Of a stretch of 64,000 nt of DNA, positions 1 through 9,543 are shown one piece after another. The notes beneath the pieces were generated by a model. It made no database searches, was not told the DNA's origin, and saw only the letters and a program-made list of their open reading frames with translations. Origin of the DNA: Lutibacter sp. B1 (GTDB lineage: Bacteria > Bacteroidota > Bacteroidia > Flavobacteriales > Flavobacteriaceae); the NCBI RefSeq assembly GCF_012524075.1, contig NZ_JAAZUI010000010.1, positions 1 through 64,000 of the forward strand. Direction: 5' to 3'. The number at the start of each line of letters is the position of its first letter. Within the stretch, counting starts at the first letter, position 1. The translations under genes were made by a program, and so were the position numbers.

Positions 1-2
1 TG

Positions 3-326
3 GACGATTTTGCAGCCGTATGGGAAGATAAATATTCCTACGCCATTAAAAGCTGGAAAGACAATTGGGAAGACCTGACCGTATTTTTTGAATTTCCCCT
101 GGAAATCAGAAAAATAATCTACACAACGAACATTATTGAGAATCTGAATGGGAAAATCCGAAAGTACACCAAAAACAAACTTTCATTCCCATCTGATCAA
201 TCTGTAATGAAATCCGTATATTTGGCTTTGAGAGAAGCTACCAAAAAATGGTCAATGCCAATCCAAAATTGGGGCATTATCCTAAATCAGTTCCTTGTCA
301 TATTTGAAAAAAGGGTCCAGCTATAA
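3..326 (+). CDS. IS256-type transposase, C-terminal fragment cut by window edge
   Basis: The first 107 codons visible are the 3' end of a Mutator/IS256-type DDE transposase reading in from the left edge; the start lies outside the window. The diagnostic stretch is [14 protein letters not shown] (residues about 41-54 of the visible part), which matches the conserved TTN.IE..N..IRK block of this family, followed by the usual Lys/Trp-rich tail. The reading frame is intact up to TAA at 324-326, so there is no sign of decay in the visible part. Whether the whole element is intact cannot be judged. It sits 58 bases from the groEL terminator, so it lies at the 3' side of groEL and does not interrupt it. 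Confidence 0.85.
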   Translation, partial: DDFAAVWEDKYSYAIKSWKDNWEDLTVFFEFPLEIRKIIYTTNIIENLNGKIRKYTKNKLSFPSDQSVMKSVYLALREATKKWSMPIQNWGIILNQFLVIFEKRVQL

Positions 327-356
327 TTAGCTAAACCCTCGATATTTTATACTTAC

Positions 357-375
357 ACACTGTGTGAAACAGTGT
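357..375. repeat. Candidate right end of the IS256-type element
   Basis: Thirty bases after the transposase stop lies a small inverted repeat, ACACTGT at 357-363 and ACAGTGT at 369-375, separated by five bases. Terminal repeats of IS256-family elements lie just outside the transposase, so this is a plausible end. The left end is outside the window, so neither the terminal repeat pairing nor a target duplication can be tested. Confidence 0.35.
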
Positions 376-383
376 CAAGTAAT

Positions 384-417
384 AAAAAAAGCCACTTAAA
401 TTTAAGTGGCTTTTTTT
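384..417. terminator. Bidirectional intrinsic terminator of groESL
   Basis: A perfect 20-base palindrome at 391-410 (GCCACTTAAA and its complement) is flanked by A7 on the left and T7 on the right. It therefore works as an intrinsic terminator in both directions, ending groEL on the minus strand and the transposase on the plus strand. Confidence 0.9.
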
Positions 418-437
418 ATATAGTAAATTAATTATTA

Positions 438-2093
<1,656 letters not shown>

Positions 2094-2372
2094 TTAAACA
2101 ATTGCTAAAATATCGCTTTCTCTCATTATTAAATACTCGGTACCTTCTAAAACAATCTCGGTTCCGGCATATTTACCATACAAAACAGTATCTCCAACTT
2201 TAACTGTCATAGGCTCTTCTTTAGTACCATTGCCAACTGCAATTACAGTTCCTTTTTGTTGTTTTTCTTTAGCTGAATCCGGAATAATAAGTCCTGAAGC
2301 TGTAGTAGTCTCAGCAGGAAGCGGTTCAATTAAAACTCTATCCGCTAGTGGTTTAATATTAAGTTTACTCAT
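2094..2372 (-). CDS. groES: Co-chaperonin GroES (10 kDa chaperonin)
   Basis: Lid of the GroEL chamber; forms a heptameric ring. At 92 residues it has the family length, begins with the usual [11 protein letters not shown] block (residues 7-17) and ends with the conserved segment around residues 75-92 that closes the beta barrel. The mobile loop that binds GroEL lies at about residues 17-35. It is the first gene of the groESL operon. Upstream is an inverted repeat (2425-2446) overlapping a near-consensus -7 box, and no CIRCE element, so heat regulation here is probably not through HrcA. Confidence 0.98.
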   Translation of the reverse strand: MSKLNIKPLADRVLIEPLPAETTTASGLIIPDSAKEKQQKGTVIAVGNGTKEEPMTVKVGDTVLYGKYAGTEIVLEGTEYLIMRESDILAIV

Positions 2373-2424
2373 TTTGTAATTATTTTTAAGTTATTAATTC
2401 TGCGAATTAAAATTGCTAAAAGTG

Positions 2425-2452
2425 TGCCAGTTGTTTAAAACTGACAAATATG
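2425..2452 (-). promoter_or_regulatory. groESL promoter region with a candidate operator
   Basis: On the plus strand TGCCAGTT (2425-2432) and AACTGACA (2439-2446) form an inverted repeat with TGnCAGTT half sites and a six-base spacer. On the minus strand its edge overlaps CATATTTG (2452 to 2445), seven of eight bases of the TAnnTTTG -7 box. An operator overlapping the -7 element of a heat-shock operon is a reasonable reading, but no regulator is identified. No matching -33 TTG was found at normal spacing. Confidence 0.45.
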
Positions 2453-2481
2453 CTTTTTAAAATGAAATTTGTTAAAACAAA

Positions 2482-2513
2482 AAATGCCAACGTGTCATTT
2501 CTCGTTGGCATTT
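2482..2513 (-). terminator. Terminator of the miaB-secG operon
   Basis: AAATGCCAACG (2482-2492) pairs with CGTTGGCATTT (2503-2513) across a ten-base loop, and the minus-strand continuation is T-rich. It lies 22 bases past the secG stop codon and closes the minus-strand operon before groES. Confidence 0.85.
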
Positions 2514-2535
2514 GTATGATTTTTATTAAAAACTA

Positions 2536-2874
2536 TTATTGAACGGTATCTAAAGTAGTTGTACTAGGTTGTACCGGAGTGTCTTGAACTTCACGGTTTT
2601 CAAGTGTTTGCTCAATTTCTGAACTTGTATCAACAGCATTTACTTTAGGTGCAGCAAAATTTGAAAGTAAAATTAGTGCAAGTAAAATAACAGAAAGTGT
2701 CCAAGTACTTTTATCTAAAAAGTTAGTTGTATTTTGAACACCACCTAATGCCTGAGTTCCACCACCACCAAATGAAGATGATAAACCTCCTCCTTTAGGA
2801 TTTTGTACCATAATAATTAATATTAGCAATAATGCTACAATCATAATTAATATTAGAAATAATGTATATGTCAT
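2536..2874 (-). CDS. secG: Preprotein translocase subunit SecG
   Basis: Small inner-membrane partner of SecYE that assists SecA-driven export. Two hydrophobic helices are visible (about residues 3-22 and 53-72), separated by the characteristic cytoplasmic loop VQNPKGGGLSSSFGG (residues 23-37). The roughly 40-residue acidic tail (residues 73-112) is longer than in E. coli SecG and appears common in Bacteroidota. Its start ATG overlaps the stop of the upstream TPR gene by four bases (2871-2874), indicating translational coupling. It is the last gene of the miaB operon. Confidence 0.95.
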   Translation of the reverse strand: MTYTLFLILIMIVALLLILIIMVQNPKGGGLSSSFGGGGTQALGGVQNTTNFLDKSTWTLSVILLALILLSNFAAPKVNAVDTSSEIEQTLENREVQDTPVQPSTTTLDTVQ

Positions 2875-3686
2875 GACTTATTTTTTTGTAAAATTTTAAT
2901 AGCTTTAATTCGGTCTGCAAAGAAACTACTTTTTTCTGGATATTTCAAACTTAAAATGTGATATGCTTTAATAGCACTATCGTATTTTTTTTGTTCAAGG
3001 TAAACTTTGGCTAATGTTTCTGTCATTAAACTTTCATTTTCGTTTGAACTTTCATTAGAGATATCAAAATTAGAATCAGTTTTATCGGCTGGTTTAATTT
3101 TTGGATTTGATTCTATAAATTTATCAATTAAAGAAAACTTATCATCAGAGTTTGTGCTTTTTTTGTTTGAAACAATTGAATTTTTGTTTCTAATAATTGG
3201 TTTTTGGGAAATTAATTGCATCCATTCATTAAAAGAATGTGGTTCTGAACTGATAAAATGAATTGGTTTTCCAATTTCTAGGAAAGTATTGGCGCTTTCT
3301 TTTTCTTCGTTTTCAGACTCTTGTTCTTTGATTAATTCTTTTTTAGAAGAGGTTTCTGATATTTTTTTATGAAGTGTTTCAATGGTTTCAGGTTCAATAA
3401 CTTCAATTTCTTCTAAAATTTCAACATTTTTATTTGTGCGATTATTATTAAATGAAGAAGATGTAATAAAATTAAAAAGTACTTTTCTGTCTATAGTATA
3501 TGCTGCTGTTTTTTTTAATGCCTGATTGTATTTAAAACTATTTATTTTATTAAAACCTTTTAGTTGAATTGCTCTAATAGATTGAAAATAAGGAAATACC
3601 GCTGATATTTCTTCTAGTTGTTGCGTTTTAGTTGCATCAATAATTTCAGGATTTTTTAATAAAAAAGTAAATTCAGCACTATTCAT
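2871..3686 (-). CDS. Uncharacterised TPR-containing protein between lptE and secG
   Basis: A 271-residue protein with no signal peptide or membrane helix, so probably cytosolic. Three parts can be seen: a folded N-terminal stretch (residues 1-80), a Lys/Glu/Ser/Asn-rich, probably disordered middle (about 85-205), and a single TPR-like helix pair near the C-terminus (ETLAKVYLEQKKYDSAIKAY, about residues 220-239). No enzymatic motif is visible. It is three bases from lptE and overlaps secG by four, so it is co-translated with envelope-export genes. That suggests a role in export or envelope assembly, but this is inferred from position only. Confidence 0.7.
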   Translation of the reverse strand: MNSAEFTFLLKNPEIIDATKTQQLEEISAVFPYFQSIRAIQLKGFNKINSFKYNQALKKTAAYTIDRKVLFNFITSSSFNNNRTNKNVEILEEIEVIEPETIETLHKKISETSSKKELIKEQESENEEKESANTFLEIGKPIHFISSEPHSFNEWMQLISQKPIIRNKNSIVSNKKSTNSDDKFSLIDKFIESNPKIKPADKTDSNFDISNESSNENESLMTETLAKVYLEQKKYDSAIKAYHILSLKYPEKSSFFADRIKAIKILQKNKS

Positions 3687-3689
3687 AAA

Positions 3690-4196
3690 CTACCATTTAG
3701 CTACCGAAGCATTAAAAATATCTTGGGTAATTCGTTCAATAATTTCATTAAATGCATCATCCATCAAACTTCCTGTTAATTGAGCATTTCCATCATAATC
3801 ATAATAGTGAGAAAATGAACGTTCAAAATTATCTTCTTCTGCCAAGTTATTAAAAAATCGAACATTAACAGTTATTGTTAAACGGTTTTGAGCAGCTGTT
3901 TGTTCAGCAGTTGCAGTCATCGGATTAATTTTATATCCGGTAATTTCTCCTTCAAATTGTAAATCGCCACCAGACTTTACCAAACTTAAATTGGTTTGTT
4001 GTAGAAACAAATCTTGAAATTGAGTAGTAAATTCCTGACTAAGAGAAGGTTCAATTAAAACAGCATTATTAGGAAAATAATCAATTTGTACTGTTTTTAC
4101 ATCAGGATGTAAGTTTGTACCTGTAAATGAATAAATACCACAACTTTGTGTTAATAGTATAAATATGATTAAAGTAATAAAATTAAGTTTTTTCAT
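3690..4196 (-). CDS. lptE: LptE-family LPS-assembly lipoprotein
   Basis: Outer-membrane lipoprotein expected to plug the LptD barrel and help insert lipopolysaccharide. The N-terminus is a lipoprotein signal with lipobox LTQSC, the modified Cys being residue 19. The sequence after it, GIYSFTGTNLHPDVKTVQID (residues 20-39), is the conserved opening of the Bacteroidota LptE group, and the rest of the 168 residues fits the small alpha/beta fold. Family sequence similarity is low, so the call rests on this opening, the length, and the usual neighbourhood with a sigma-54 activator and secG. Gene order is sigma-54 activator, 44-base gap, lptE, 3-base gap, TPR gene. Confidence 0.87.
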   Translation of the reverse strand: MKKLNFITLIIFILLTQSCGIYSFTGTNLHPDVKTVQIDYFPNNAVLIEPSLSQEFTTQFQDLFLQQTNLSLVKSGGDLQFEGEITGYKINPMTATAEQTAAQNRLTITVNVRFFNNLAEEDNFERSFSHYYDYDGNAQLTGSLMDDAFNEIIERITQDIFNASVAKW

Positions 4197-4240
4197 TTAT
4201 ATGCTTAGAAAAAAAATGAATTCAAAGTTAAATAAATTAA

Positions 4241-5476
4241 CTATAAATCGTATTGTTTTATTTTTCGATATAGGGTTCTTTCTGAAATACCTAATTCTTT
4301 TGCTGCCAATTTGCGTTTCCCGTTATTACGATCGAGTGATTTTTTTATCAATTCAATTTCTTTTTCTTGTATTGAAAGGCTTTCATCAGCATCAATGGTT
4401 TCAGCAAATTCATAATCTTTAGAATTCTTATAATTTTCGTTTATTCTAACAACTTCTACATGATTTTCTTCTTGCGAAATTTCAGGCTCTTCTTTGTAAA
4501 TTTTCTGAATAAGCTTTTTATTTTCTTCTTGTACTTTGGCAGAATCATCACTTTTCATTAAATCAAGTGTTAACTTTTTTAAATCGTTAATATCATTTCG
4601 CATATCGAACAATATTTTATACATAATTTCTCGTTCGGTAGCAAAATCGGTACTTGATTTTTTACCATCAATTACAGTAGGTAAATTGGTTCCTCTATTA
4701 GGCAAATATCTTAACAACCTTTCTGCAGTAATATTTCTATTTTCTTCAACTACCGATATTTCTTCGGCAATATTTCGAAGTTGTCGAATATTTCCGGGAA
4801 AGCCATAGTTTTCTAAAATTTTAACCGCATCATCAGAAAGTCTAACGGTAGGCATTTTATATTTTTGAGCAAAATCTGATGCAAATTTTCTAAAAAGTAG
4901 ATGTATGTCTTCTAATCTTTCTCTTAAAGGAGGTAAATTAATTTCAATAGTGCTTAAACGATAGTAAAGATCTTCTCTGAATTTACCTTTATTAATGGCA
5001 TTGTGCATGTTTAAATTTGTTGCAGCCACAATACGCACATTCGTTTTTTGAACTTGTGATGAGCCTACCTTAATAAATTCGCCATTTTCAAGTACACGCA
5101 ATAATCTAACTTGTGTTGTTAGAGGTAATTCTCCAACTTCATCTAAAAAAATGGTACCGCCGTCAGCTACTTCAAAATAACCTTTTCTGGTGGCAGTAGC
5201 ACCTGTAAAAGCACCTTTTTCGTGACCAAAAAGTTCACTGTCAATAGTTCCTTCTGGAATAGCACCACAGTTTACAGCAATATATTTTGCATGTTTACGG
5301 TGTGATAAATGATGAATTATTTTTGGAATACTTTCTTTACCAACACCACTTTCACCGGTAACCAAAACCGAAATATCTGTTGGCGCAACTCTAATTGCTT
5401 TTTCAATAGCTCGGTTTAAATGATTATCGTTACCAATTATTCCAAAACGTTGTTTTATACCTTGTAACGATTCCAT
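4241..5476 (-). CDS. Sigma-54-dependent transcriptional activator without a sensory domain
   Basis: AAA+ enhancer-binding protein that opens promoters bound by RpoN. The AAA+ core begins almost at once: Walker A GESGVGKE at residues 41-48, the sigma-54 contact loop GAFTGA at 88-93, and Walker B ending in D112-E113. A Lys/Glu-rich linker follows (about 260-365) and then a Fis-type helix-turn-helix at about 370-411, ending ERTLYRKIKQYDL. There is no receiver, GAF or PAS domain at the N-terminus, so activity must be set by expression, partner proteins or the linker. It lies four bases after miaB in the miaB-secG operon. Its targets are not visible here. Confidence 0.95.
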   Translation of the reverse strand: MESLQGIKQRFGIIGNDNHLNRAIEKAIRVAPTDISVLVTGESGVGKESIPKIIHHLSHRKHAKYIAVNCGAIPEGTIDSELFGHEKGAFTGATATRKGYFEVADGGTIFLDEVGELPLTTQVRLLRVLENGEFIKVGSSQVQKTNVRIVAATNLNMHNAINKGKFREDLYYRLSTIEINLPPLRERLEDIHLLFRKFASDFAQKYKMPTVRLSDDAVKILENYGFPGNIRQLRNIAEEISVVEENRNITAERLLRYLPNRGTNLPTVIDGKKSSTDFATEREIMYKILFDMRNDINDLKKLTLDLMKSDDSAKVQEENKKLIQKIYKEEPEISQEENHVEVVRINENYKNSKDYEFAETIDADESLSIQEKEIELIKKSLDRNNGKRKLAAKELGISERTLYRKIKQYDL

Positions 5477-5480
5477 AATT

Positions 5481-6914
5481 TTATATTTTTTTTCCTATAA
5501 GTGTTGCCGATGTACAATCTTCAACAAATACATTAACAAAATCACCTACTTGTTCATTTCCTTTTGGGAAAACTACTACGGCATTTTGTGAATTTCTGCC
5601 TTTCCAATGTAAATCAGATTTTTTTGATGATCCTTCAATTAAAACCTCAACAGTTTTACCAACAAATTGCTCCATGCGATATAAACCGTGTTTTTGCTGC
5701 AGTTGAATAATTTCATTTAAACGTCTTTTTTTAACGTGGTTTGGTACATCATCTTCCATTTTTTTTGCTGCAGGCGTTCCAGGTCTTTCAGAATAAGCAA
5801 ACATAAAACCGAAGTCGTATTTTACATATTCCATTAAGCTTAAAGTATCTTGATGTTCTTCCTCTGTTTCACCACAAAAACCTGTAATCATATCTTGTGA
5901 TAAAGCACATTCTGGAAGTATTTTTCTAATATTATCAATCAACTCCATATACTCCTCACGAGTATGCTGACGATTCATTCTTTCTAAAACACTAGTGCTG
6001 CCTGATTGAACAGGTAAATGAATGTATTTACAAATATTTTCGTGTTTAGCCATTGTATGAATAACATCTAAACTCATATCTTGAGGATTGGAAGTAGAAA
6101 AACGAAAACGTGTTTTAGGAAATTCAGTAGCTGCTAAATCTAATAATTGAGCAAAATCTACCGCTGTAGCTTTGGCAATTTCAGAAGCATTTTTGAAATC
6201 CTTTTTTAATCCGCCTCCATACCAAAGATAACTATCTACATTTTGACCCAACAGCGTAACTTCTTTATAACCTTTTTGATCTAATTGTTTAATTTCTTCC
6301 AAAATACTTTTCGGGTCACGGCTTCGTTCACGTCCACGAGTAAATGGAACCACACAAAAAGTACACATATTGTCACAACCTCTGGTAATTGATACAAAAG
6401 CAGATACACCATTACTGTTTAATCTTACAGGAGACACATCGCCATAGGTTTCTTCTTTTGATAAAATTACATTTACGGCATCACGTCCTTCATTAACTTC
6501 AGCTAAAAGATTTGGCAAATCTCTGTAGGCATCTGGTCCAACAACCAAGTCAACTATTTTTTCTTCTTCTAAAAATTTGGCTTTTAAACGTTCGGCCATA
6601 CAGCCTAATACGCCAACTTTCATTGTTGGATTTATTTTTTTTACGGCATTGTATTTCTCTAAACGTTTACGAACAGTTTGTTCGGCCTTTTCTCTAATAG
6701 AACAAGTATTTACCAAAACCAAATCGGCTTCTTCTAATAAATGAGTTGTATTATACCCTTGTTCAGATAAAATAGAAGCAACAATTTCACTGTCATTCAG
6801 GTTCATTTGGCACCCATAACTTTCTATATACAGCTTTTTAGTATTACCGTTTATATAGTTGGTTAAAAGTGCTTGTCCTTGCTTTTTTTCTTCTATAACT
6901 TTTTCGCTACCCAT
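5481..6914 (-). CDS. miaB: tRNA-2-methylthio-N6-dimethylallyladenosine synthase MiaB
   Basis: Radical-SAM methylthiotransferase that adds a 2-methylthio group to i6A37 of tRNAs. The N-terminal UPF0004 domain carries the three cluster cysteines (in YGCQMN, NTCSIR and GCMAER). The radical-SAM motif CDNMCTFC is followed by FTRGRERSR, and a TRAM domain closes the protein. The reading frame is open to an ATG at 6986, but a good promoter (-33 TTG and TACATTTG) lies at 6934-6968, so transcripts start downstream of that ATG. The ATG at 6914 (MGSEKV) is therefore preferred, giving 478 residues. It is the first gene of the operon that ends with secG. Confidence 0.96.
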   Translation of the reverse strand: MGSEKVIEEKKQGQALLTNYINGNTKKLYIESYGCQMNLNDSEIVASILSEQGYNTTHLLEEADLVLVNTCSIREKAEQTVRKRLEKYNAVKKINPTMKVGVLGCMAERLKAKFLEEEKIVDLVVGPDAYRDLPNLLAEVNEGRDAVNVILSKEETYGDVSPVRLNSNGVSAFVSITRGCDNMCTFCVVPFTRGRERSRDPKSILEEIKQLDQKGYKEVTLLGQNVDSYLWYGGGLKKDFKNASEIAKATAVDFAQLLDLAATEFPKTRFRFSTSNPQDMSLDVIHTMAKHENICKYIHLPVQSGSTSVLERMNRQHTREEYMELIDNIRKILPECALSQDMITGFCGETEEEHQDTLSLMEYVKYDFGFMFAYSERPGTPAAKKMEDDVPNHVKKRRLNEIIQLQQKHGLYRMEQFVGKTVEVLIEGSSKKSDLHWKGRNSQNAVVVFPKGNEQVGDFVNVFVEDCTSATLIGKKI

Positions 6915-6933
6915 ATATGTTTTTATTGGATTG

Positions 6934-6968
6934 CAAATGTATAACCAATTTTTTAAAAATGTGCCAAA
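6934..6968 (-). promoter_or_regulatory. Promoter of the miaB-secG operon
   Basis: Read on the minus strand, TTTG (6968-6965) is followed after 23 bases by TACATTTG (6941-6934), a perfect Bacteroidota -7 box. Transcription should begin near 6928-6931, leaving a short leader before the ATG at 6914. This decides the miaB start. Confidence 0.75.
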
Positions 6969-7177
6969 TTGGCAGAATTTTAACAATCAAAAAGTATAAC
7001 TAGAAATATGAAAGTATTAATATAGTTAGGATATTAGAAAAGTGAAAAAATAAAACCATTGTAGCGTTTTACTATTTTTTAACGTATTGTAGTTAATAGG
7101 TCTTGAGAAATAAGAAGTGTTTTTTTATATCATTAAAGGCTTTTTAAGCTAATTAATCAAACTTAAATTCAATACAA

Positions 7178-8422
7178 ATGAAAACCAGAAACTTATTTTT
7201 GTTGGTTGCAGTTTTAATTTTTATGTTATCATGCGATAATAACAATGATGAATATGAAAATGTAAATGTTGCAACTCCTGAATATATGTCTTTAGATGCA
7301 TTTAGGTCATCAGTTAAAATTACTTCGCCAAAGGCAATTGTTGAATCCGGAAAAATCTATGCATATAACTCTTTAGTTTTTGTGAATGATATTAATAGCG
7401 GAATACATATTATAGATAATTCTAATCCTGAAAATCCTGTAAAAATTGCTTTTATTGAAATTGTGTCCAATAAAGATATGGAAGTAAAAGGCGATTATTT
7501 ATATGCAGATAGTTTAATGGATTTGCTGGTTTTTGATATTTCAAATAAAGAAAATATACAAGAAGTGGCGAGGTTAGAAAATGTATTTCCCGATTATATT
7601 ACTTTACCATTAGTTGAGAATTTAGTTGTTGATTATGGTGAAAATGGGCATAATTCAGGTGAAATAATTGTTGGTTGGAACATTACAGAAGAACAAAGGA
7701 AAGTAGGAGATATACAAAAAGGTTATAATGGAGACGTGCTTTTTGAAACAGCGCTTGCTTCAGCAGAAGCAACAGGCCAAGGAGGTTCGTTGGCAAGATT
7801 TAAAATTGTGAATAATTATTTATATGCAGTTGATAGTCATAGTATCAATATTTTTGATATTAACAATTTGGAATCGCCTATAGAATTAGAAGATGTTCAA
7901 GCCGGTTTTGATATTGAAACAATATTTAATAAAGGAAATCATTTGTTTTTGGGAAGTATGAGCGGAATGTATATTTATGACATCTCATCTCCTGCAACAC
8001 CAGCATTTATTTCTGAGTTTCAACACGGTACAGCTTGCGATCCTGTTGTTGTAGATGATAATTATGCGTATATAACATTGCGTGCAGGTAATTTGTGTGG
8101 TGCTTTTGAAAGTAGTCTTGAAATTGTTGATATTACAGATTTGTACAATCTTAAACTTGTAAAATCTTATGCAATGGATAACCCGTACGGTTTAGGTATT
8201 AAAGATAACTTACTTTTTATTTGTGATGGAACCTCGGGATTAAAAGTTTATAATAAAACAGATGTTGAAAATTTAGAACTATTAAATACATTTGAAAATA
8301 TAAATGCGTTTGACGTTATTCCAATGGATAGTCATTTGTTGTTAATTGGAGATAATACGTTGTTTCAATATACTTACCAAAATAATACAATTGATTTATT
8401 AAGTACGTTTAGTTTATATTAA
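7178..8422 (+). CDS. LVIVD-repeat beta-propeller lipoprotein
   Basis: A 414-residue lipoprotein: signal MKTRNLFLLVAVLIFMLSC with the lipid Cys at residue 19, followed by an acidic DNNNDEYE stretch resembling Bacteroidota export signals for surface lipoproteins. The body is made of repeats of the type 'hhVxDIsNxxxPhhh' (for example GIHIIDNSNPENPVKI, LLVFDISNKENIQEV, MYIYDISSPATPAFI, LEIVDITDLYNLKLV), which form LVIVD-type propeller blades. No catalytic residues are evident; a binding or scaffold role at the cell surface is possible but unproven. It is transcribed alone; I saw no consensus -7 box in the 190-base gap upstream. Confidence 0.8.
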   Translation: MKTRNLFLLVAVLIFMLSCDNNNDEYENVNVATPEYMSLDAFRSSVKITSPKAIVESGKIYAYNSLVFVNDINSGIHIIDNSNPENPVKIAFIEIVSNKDMEVKGDYLYADSLMDLLVFDISNKENIQEVARLENVFPDYITLPLVENLVVDYGENGHNSGEIIVGWNITEEQRKVGDIQKGYNGDVLFETALASAEATGQGGSLARFKIVNNYLYAVDSHSINIFDINNLESPIELEDVQAGFDIETIFNKGNHLFLGSMSGMYIYDISSPATPAFISEFQHGTACDPVVVDDNYAYITLRAGNLCGAFESSLEIVDITDLYNLKLVKSYAMDNPYGLGIKDNLLFICDGTSGLKVYNKTDVENLELLNTFENINAFDVIPMDSHLLLIGDNTLFQYTYQNNTIDLLSTFSLY

Positions 8423-8491
8423 GCCATATTTTTAAATAAAATGCAATTTTCTCATGTTATTTTGAAATAAAAATTAAAAGAAAGATATTTT

Positions 8492-8520
8492 TTGTAAAGT
8501 TTAATTTACTTGTATATTTG
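8492..8520 (+). promoter_or_regulatory. Promoter of the LpxR-like gene
   Basis: TTG at 8492-8494, an 18-base spacer and a perfect TATATTTG at 8513-8520. The predicted start of transcription near 8524-8527 precedes the TTG start codon at 8538 by about a dozen bases, supporting that unusual start. Confidence 0.75.
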
Positions 8521-8537
8521 ATACTTTTAAATTACAA

Positions 8538-9416
8538 TTGAGAAAAATATTTCTTTTTATTCTTTTGAGTTCAGCTATTAGTGGGTTAGCTCAAGAAAGT
8601 AACCTTCACAGGTTAACACTCCAAGTTGATAATGATTCTTTTGTACTTAGGCGAGGGGATAAATACTATACGTCAGGAATTTTTGTTCATTATGAATTTA
8701 ATGCAAACAAATTTCCGTTGTTAAAATCGGGTGGAGAAATTGTAGTGAAAACTACGCTTGGACAAAAAATGTATACACCTTCTGATTCTGATATTGATAT
8801 TGTTGAAGTTTATGACAGACCATTTGCAGGATGGTTGTTTGCTTCAATAGATGCTTCTAAACAAAAAGAAAATCAAATTTTTGGTATAGGGTTAGAGTTG
8901 GGTGTAACCGGAAATGCTTCACAAAGCAAGGCTTTGCATAGGTGGTTTCACAGAGCATTTAATTTTAGTGAAATTCCGATTTGGAAAGATCAAATTCCAT
9001 CAGAGTTTATGTTTAATCTTTCTTCTGTTTATAAAAAAGAAGTATTAAATAATATGTTTGCTGAATCTGTTGCTACATTGGGAACAAAAGATGTATTTTT
9101 TCAGCAGGGTTTCTATTTTTCATTTTTTGAAAATTTAAAAGAATTTAATCAATTAGCAGTGTCAAAAAAAGTTTCGGCATATACAGCTGTTAAATATAGA
9201 TTTGTAGGATATGATGCTTTAATAGAAGGTAGTATTTGGAATAACAATGCCCCTTTAACTAAAGACGTTGTTCGGCATCTATTTTTAGCCGAAGCCGGTG
9301 TCAAATTTCTTATCAATAAAATTCAATTTGGGATAAGTTATCATTACAATACAAAACAAACTTCACAAGCTCAAGGACATATTTACGGAAATTTAAAAAT
9401 GAGTTATAATTTTTAG
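8538..9416 (+). CDS. LpxR-family outer-membrane lipid A 3'-O-deacylase-like protein
   Basis: Predicted outer-membrane beta barrel that removes the 3'-acyloxyacyl group of lipid A. Translation appears to start at TTG 8538: the next residues form a good signal peptide (RKIFLFILLSSAISGLAQ) and no ATG precedes them. Family motifs are visible: VDNDSF with Asn32 and Asp33, then YYTSG with Thr45, matching the Asn-Asp...Thr active-site residues of Salmonella LpxR, and a downstream LHRWFH segment that can supply the catalytic His. The protein ends in Phe, as barrel proteins usually do. At 292 residues it fits the family. It has its own promoter at 8492-8520. Confidence 0.8.
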   Translation: MRKIFLFILLSSAISGLAQESNLHRLTLQVDNDSFVLRRGDKYYTSGIFVHYEFNANKFPLLKSGGEIVVKTTLGQKMYTPSDSDIDIVEVYDRPFAGWLFASIDASKQKENQIFGIGLELGVTGNASQSKALHRWFHRAFNFSEIPIWKDQIPSEFMFNLSSVYKKEVLNNMFAESVATLGTKDVFFQQGFYFSFFENLKEFNQLAVSKKVSAYTAVKYRFVGYDALIEGSIWNNNAPLTKDVVRHLFLAEAGVKFLINKIQFGISYHYNTKQTSQAQGHIYGNLKMSYNF

Positions 9417-9516
9417 TAGCTGATAATCAGAAATATAGTTGATGTTTTGGTCTAAAAAAATATCTTAAAAAATAAGTGTTATACATTTAAATTAGGACGA
9501 TATATTTTTTTTCTCA

Positions 9517-9524
9517 TACATTTG
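9517..9524 (+). promoter_or_regulatory. topA -7 promoter box
   Basis: TACATTTG, a perfect -7 element, 19 bases before the topA ATG. The -33 region has no clear TTG at standard spacing. Confidence 0.5.
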
Positions 9525-9543
9525 TACCCTCAAAAAAAATAAA

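Noticed and set aside
2373-2480. CIRCE heat-shock element before groES
   Set aside because: TTAGCACTC/GAGTGCTAA is not present; only an unrelated inverted repeat is seen.
6915-6986. Longer miaB frame starting at ATG 6986
   Set aside because: The promoter at 6934-6968 lies inside this extension, so it would not be transcribed; the extra residues do not match the family.
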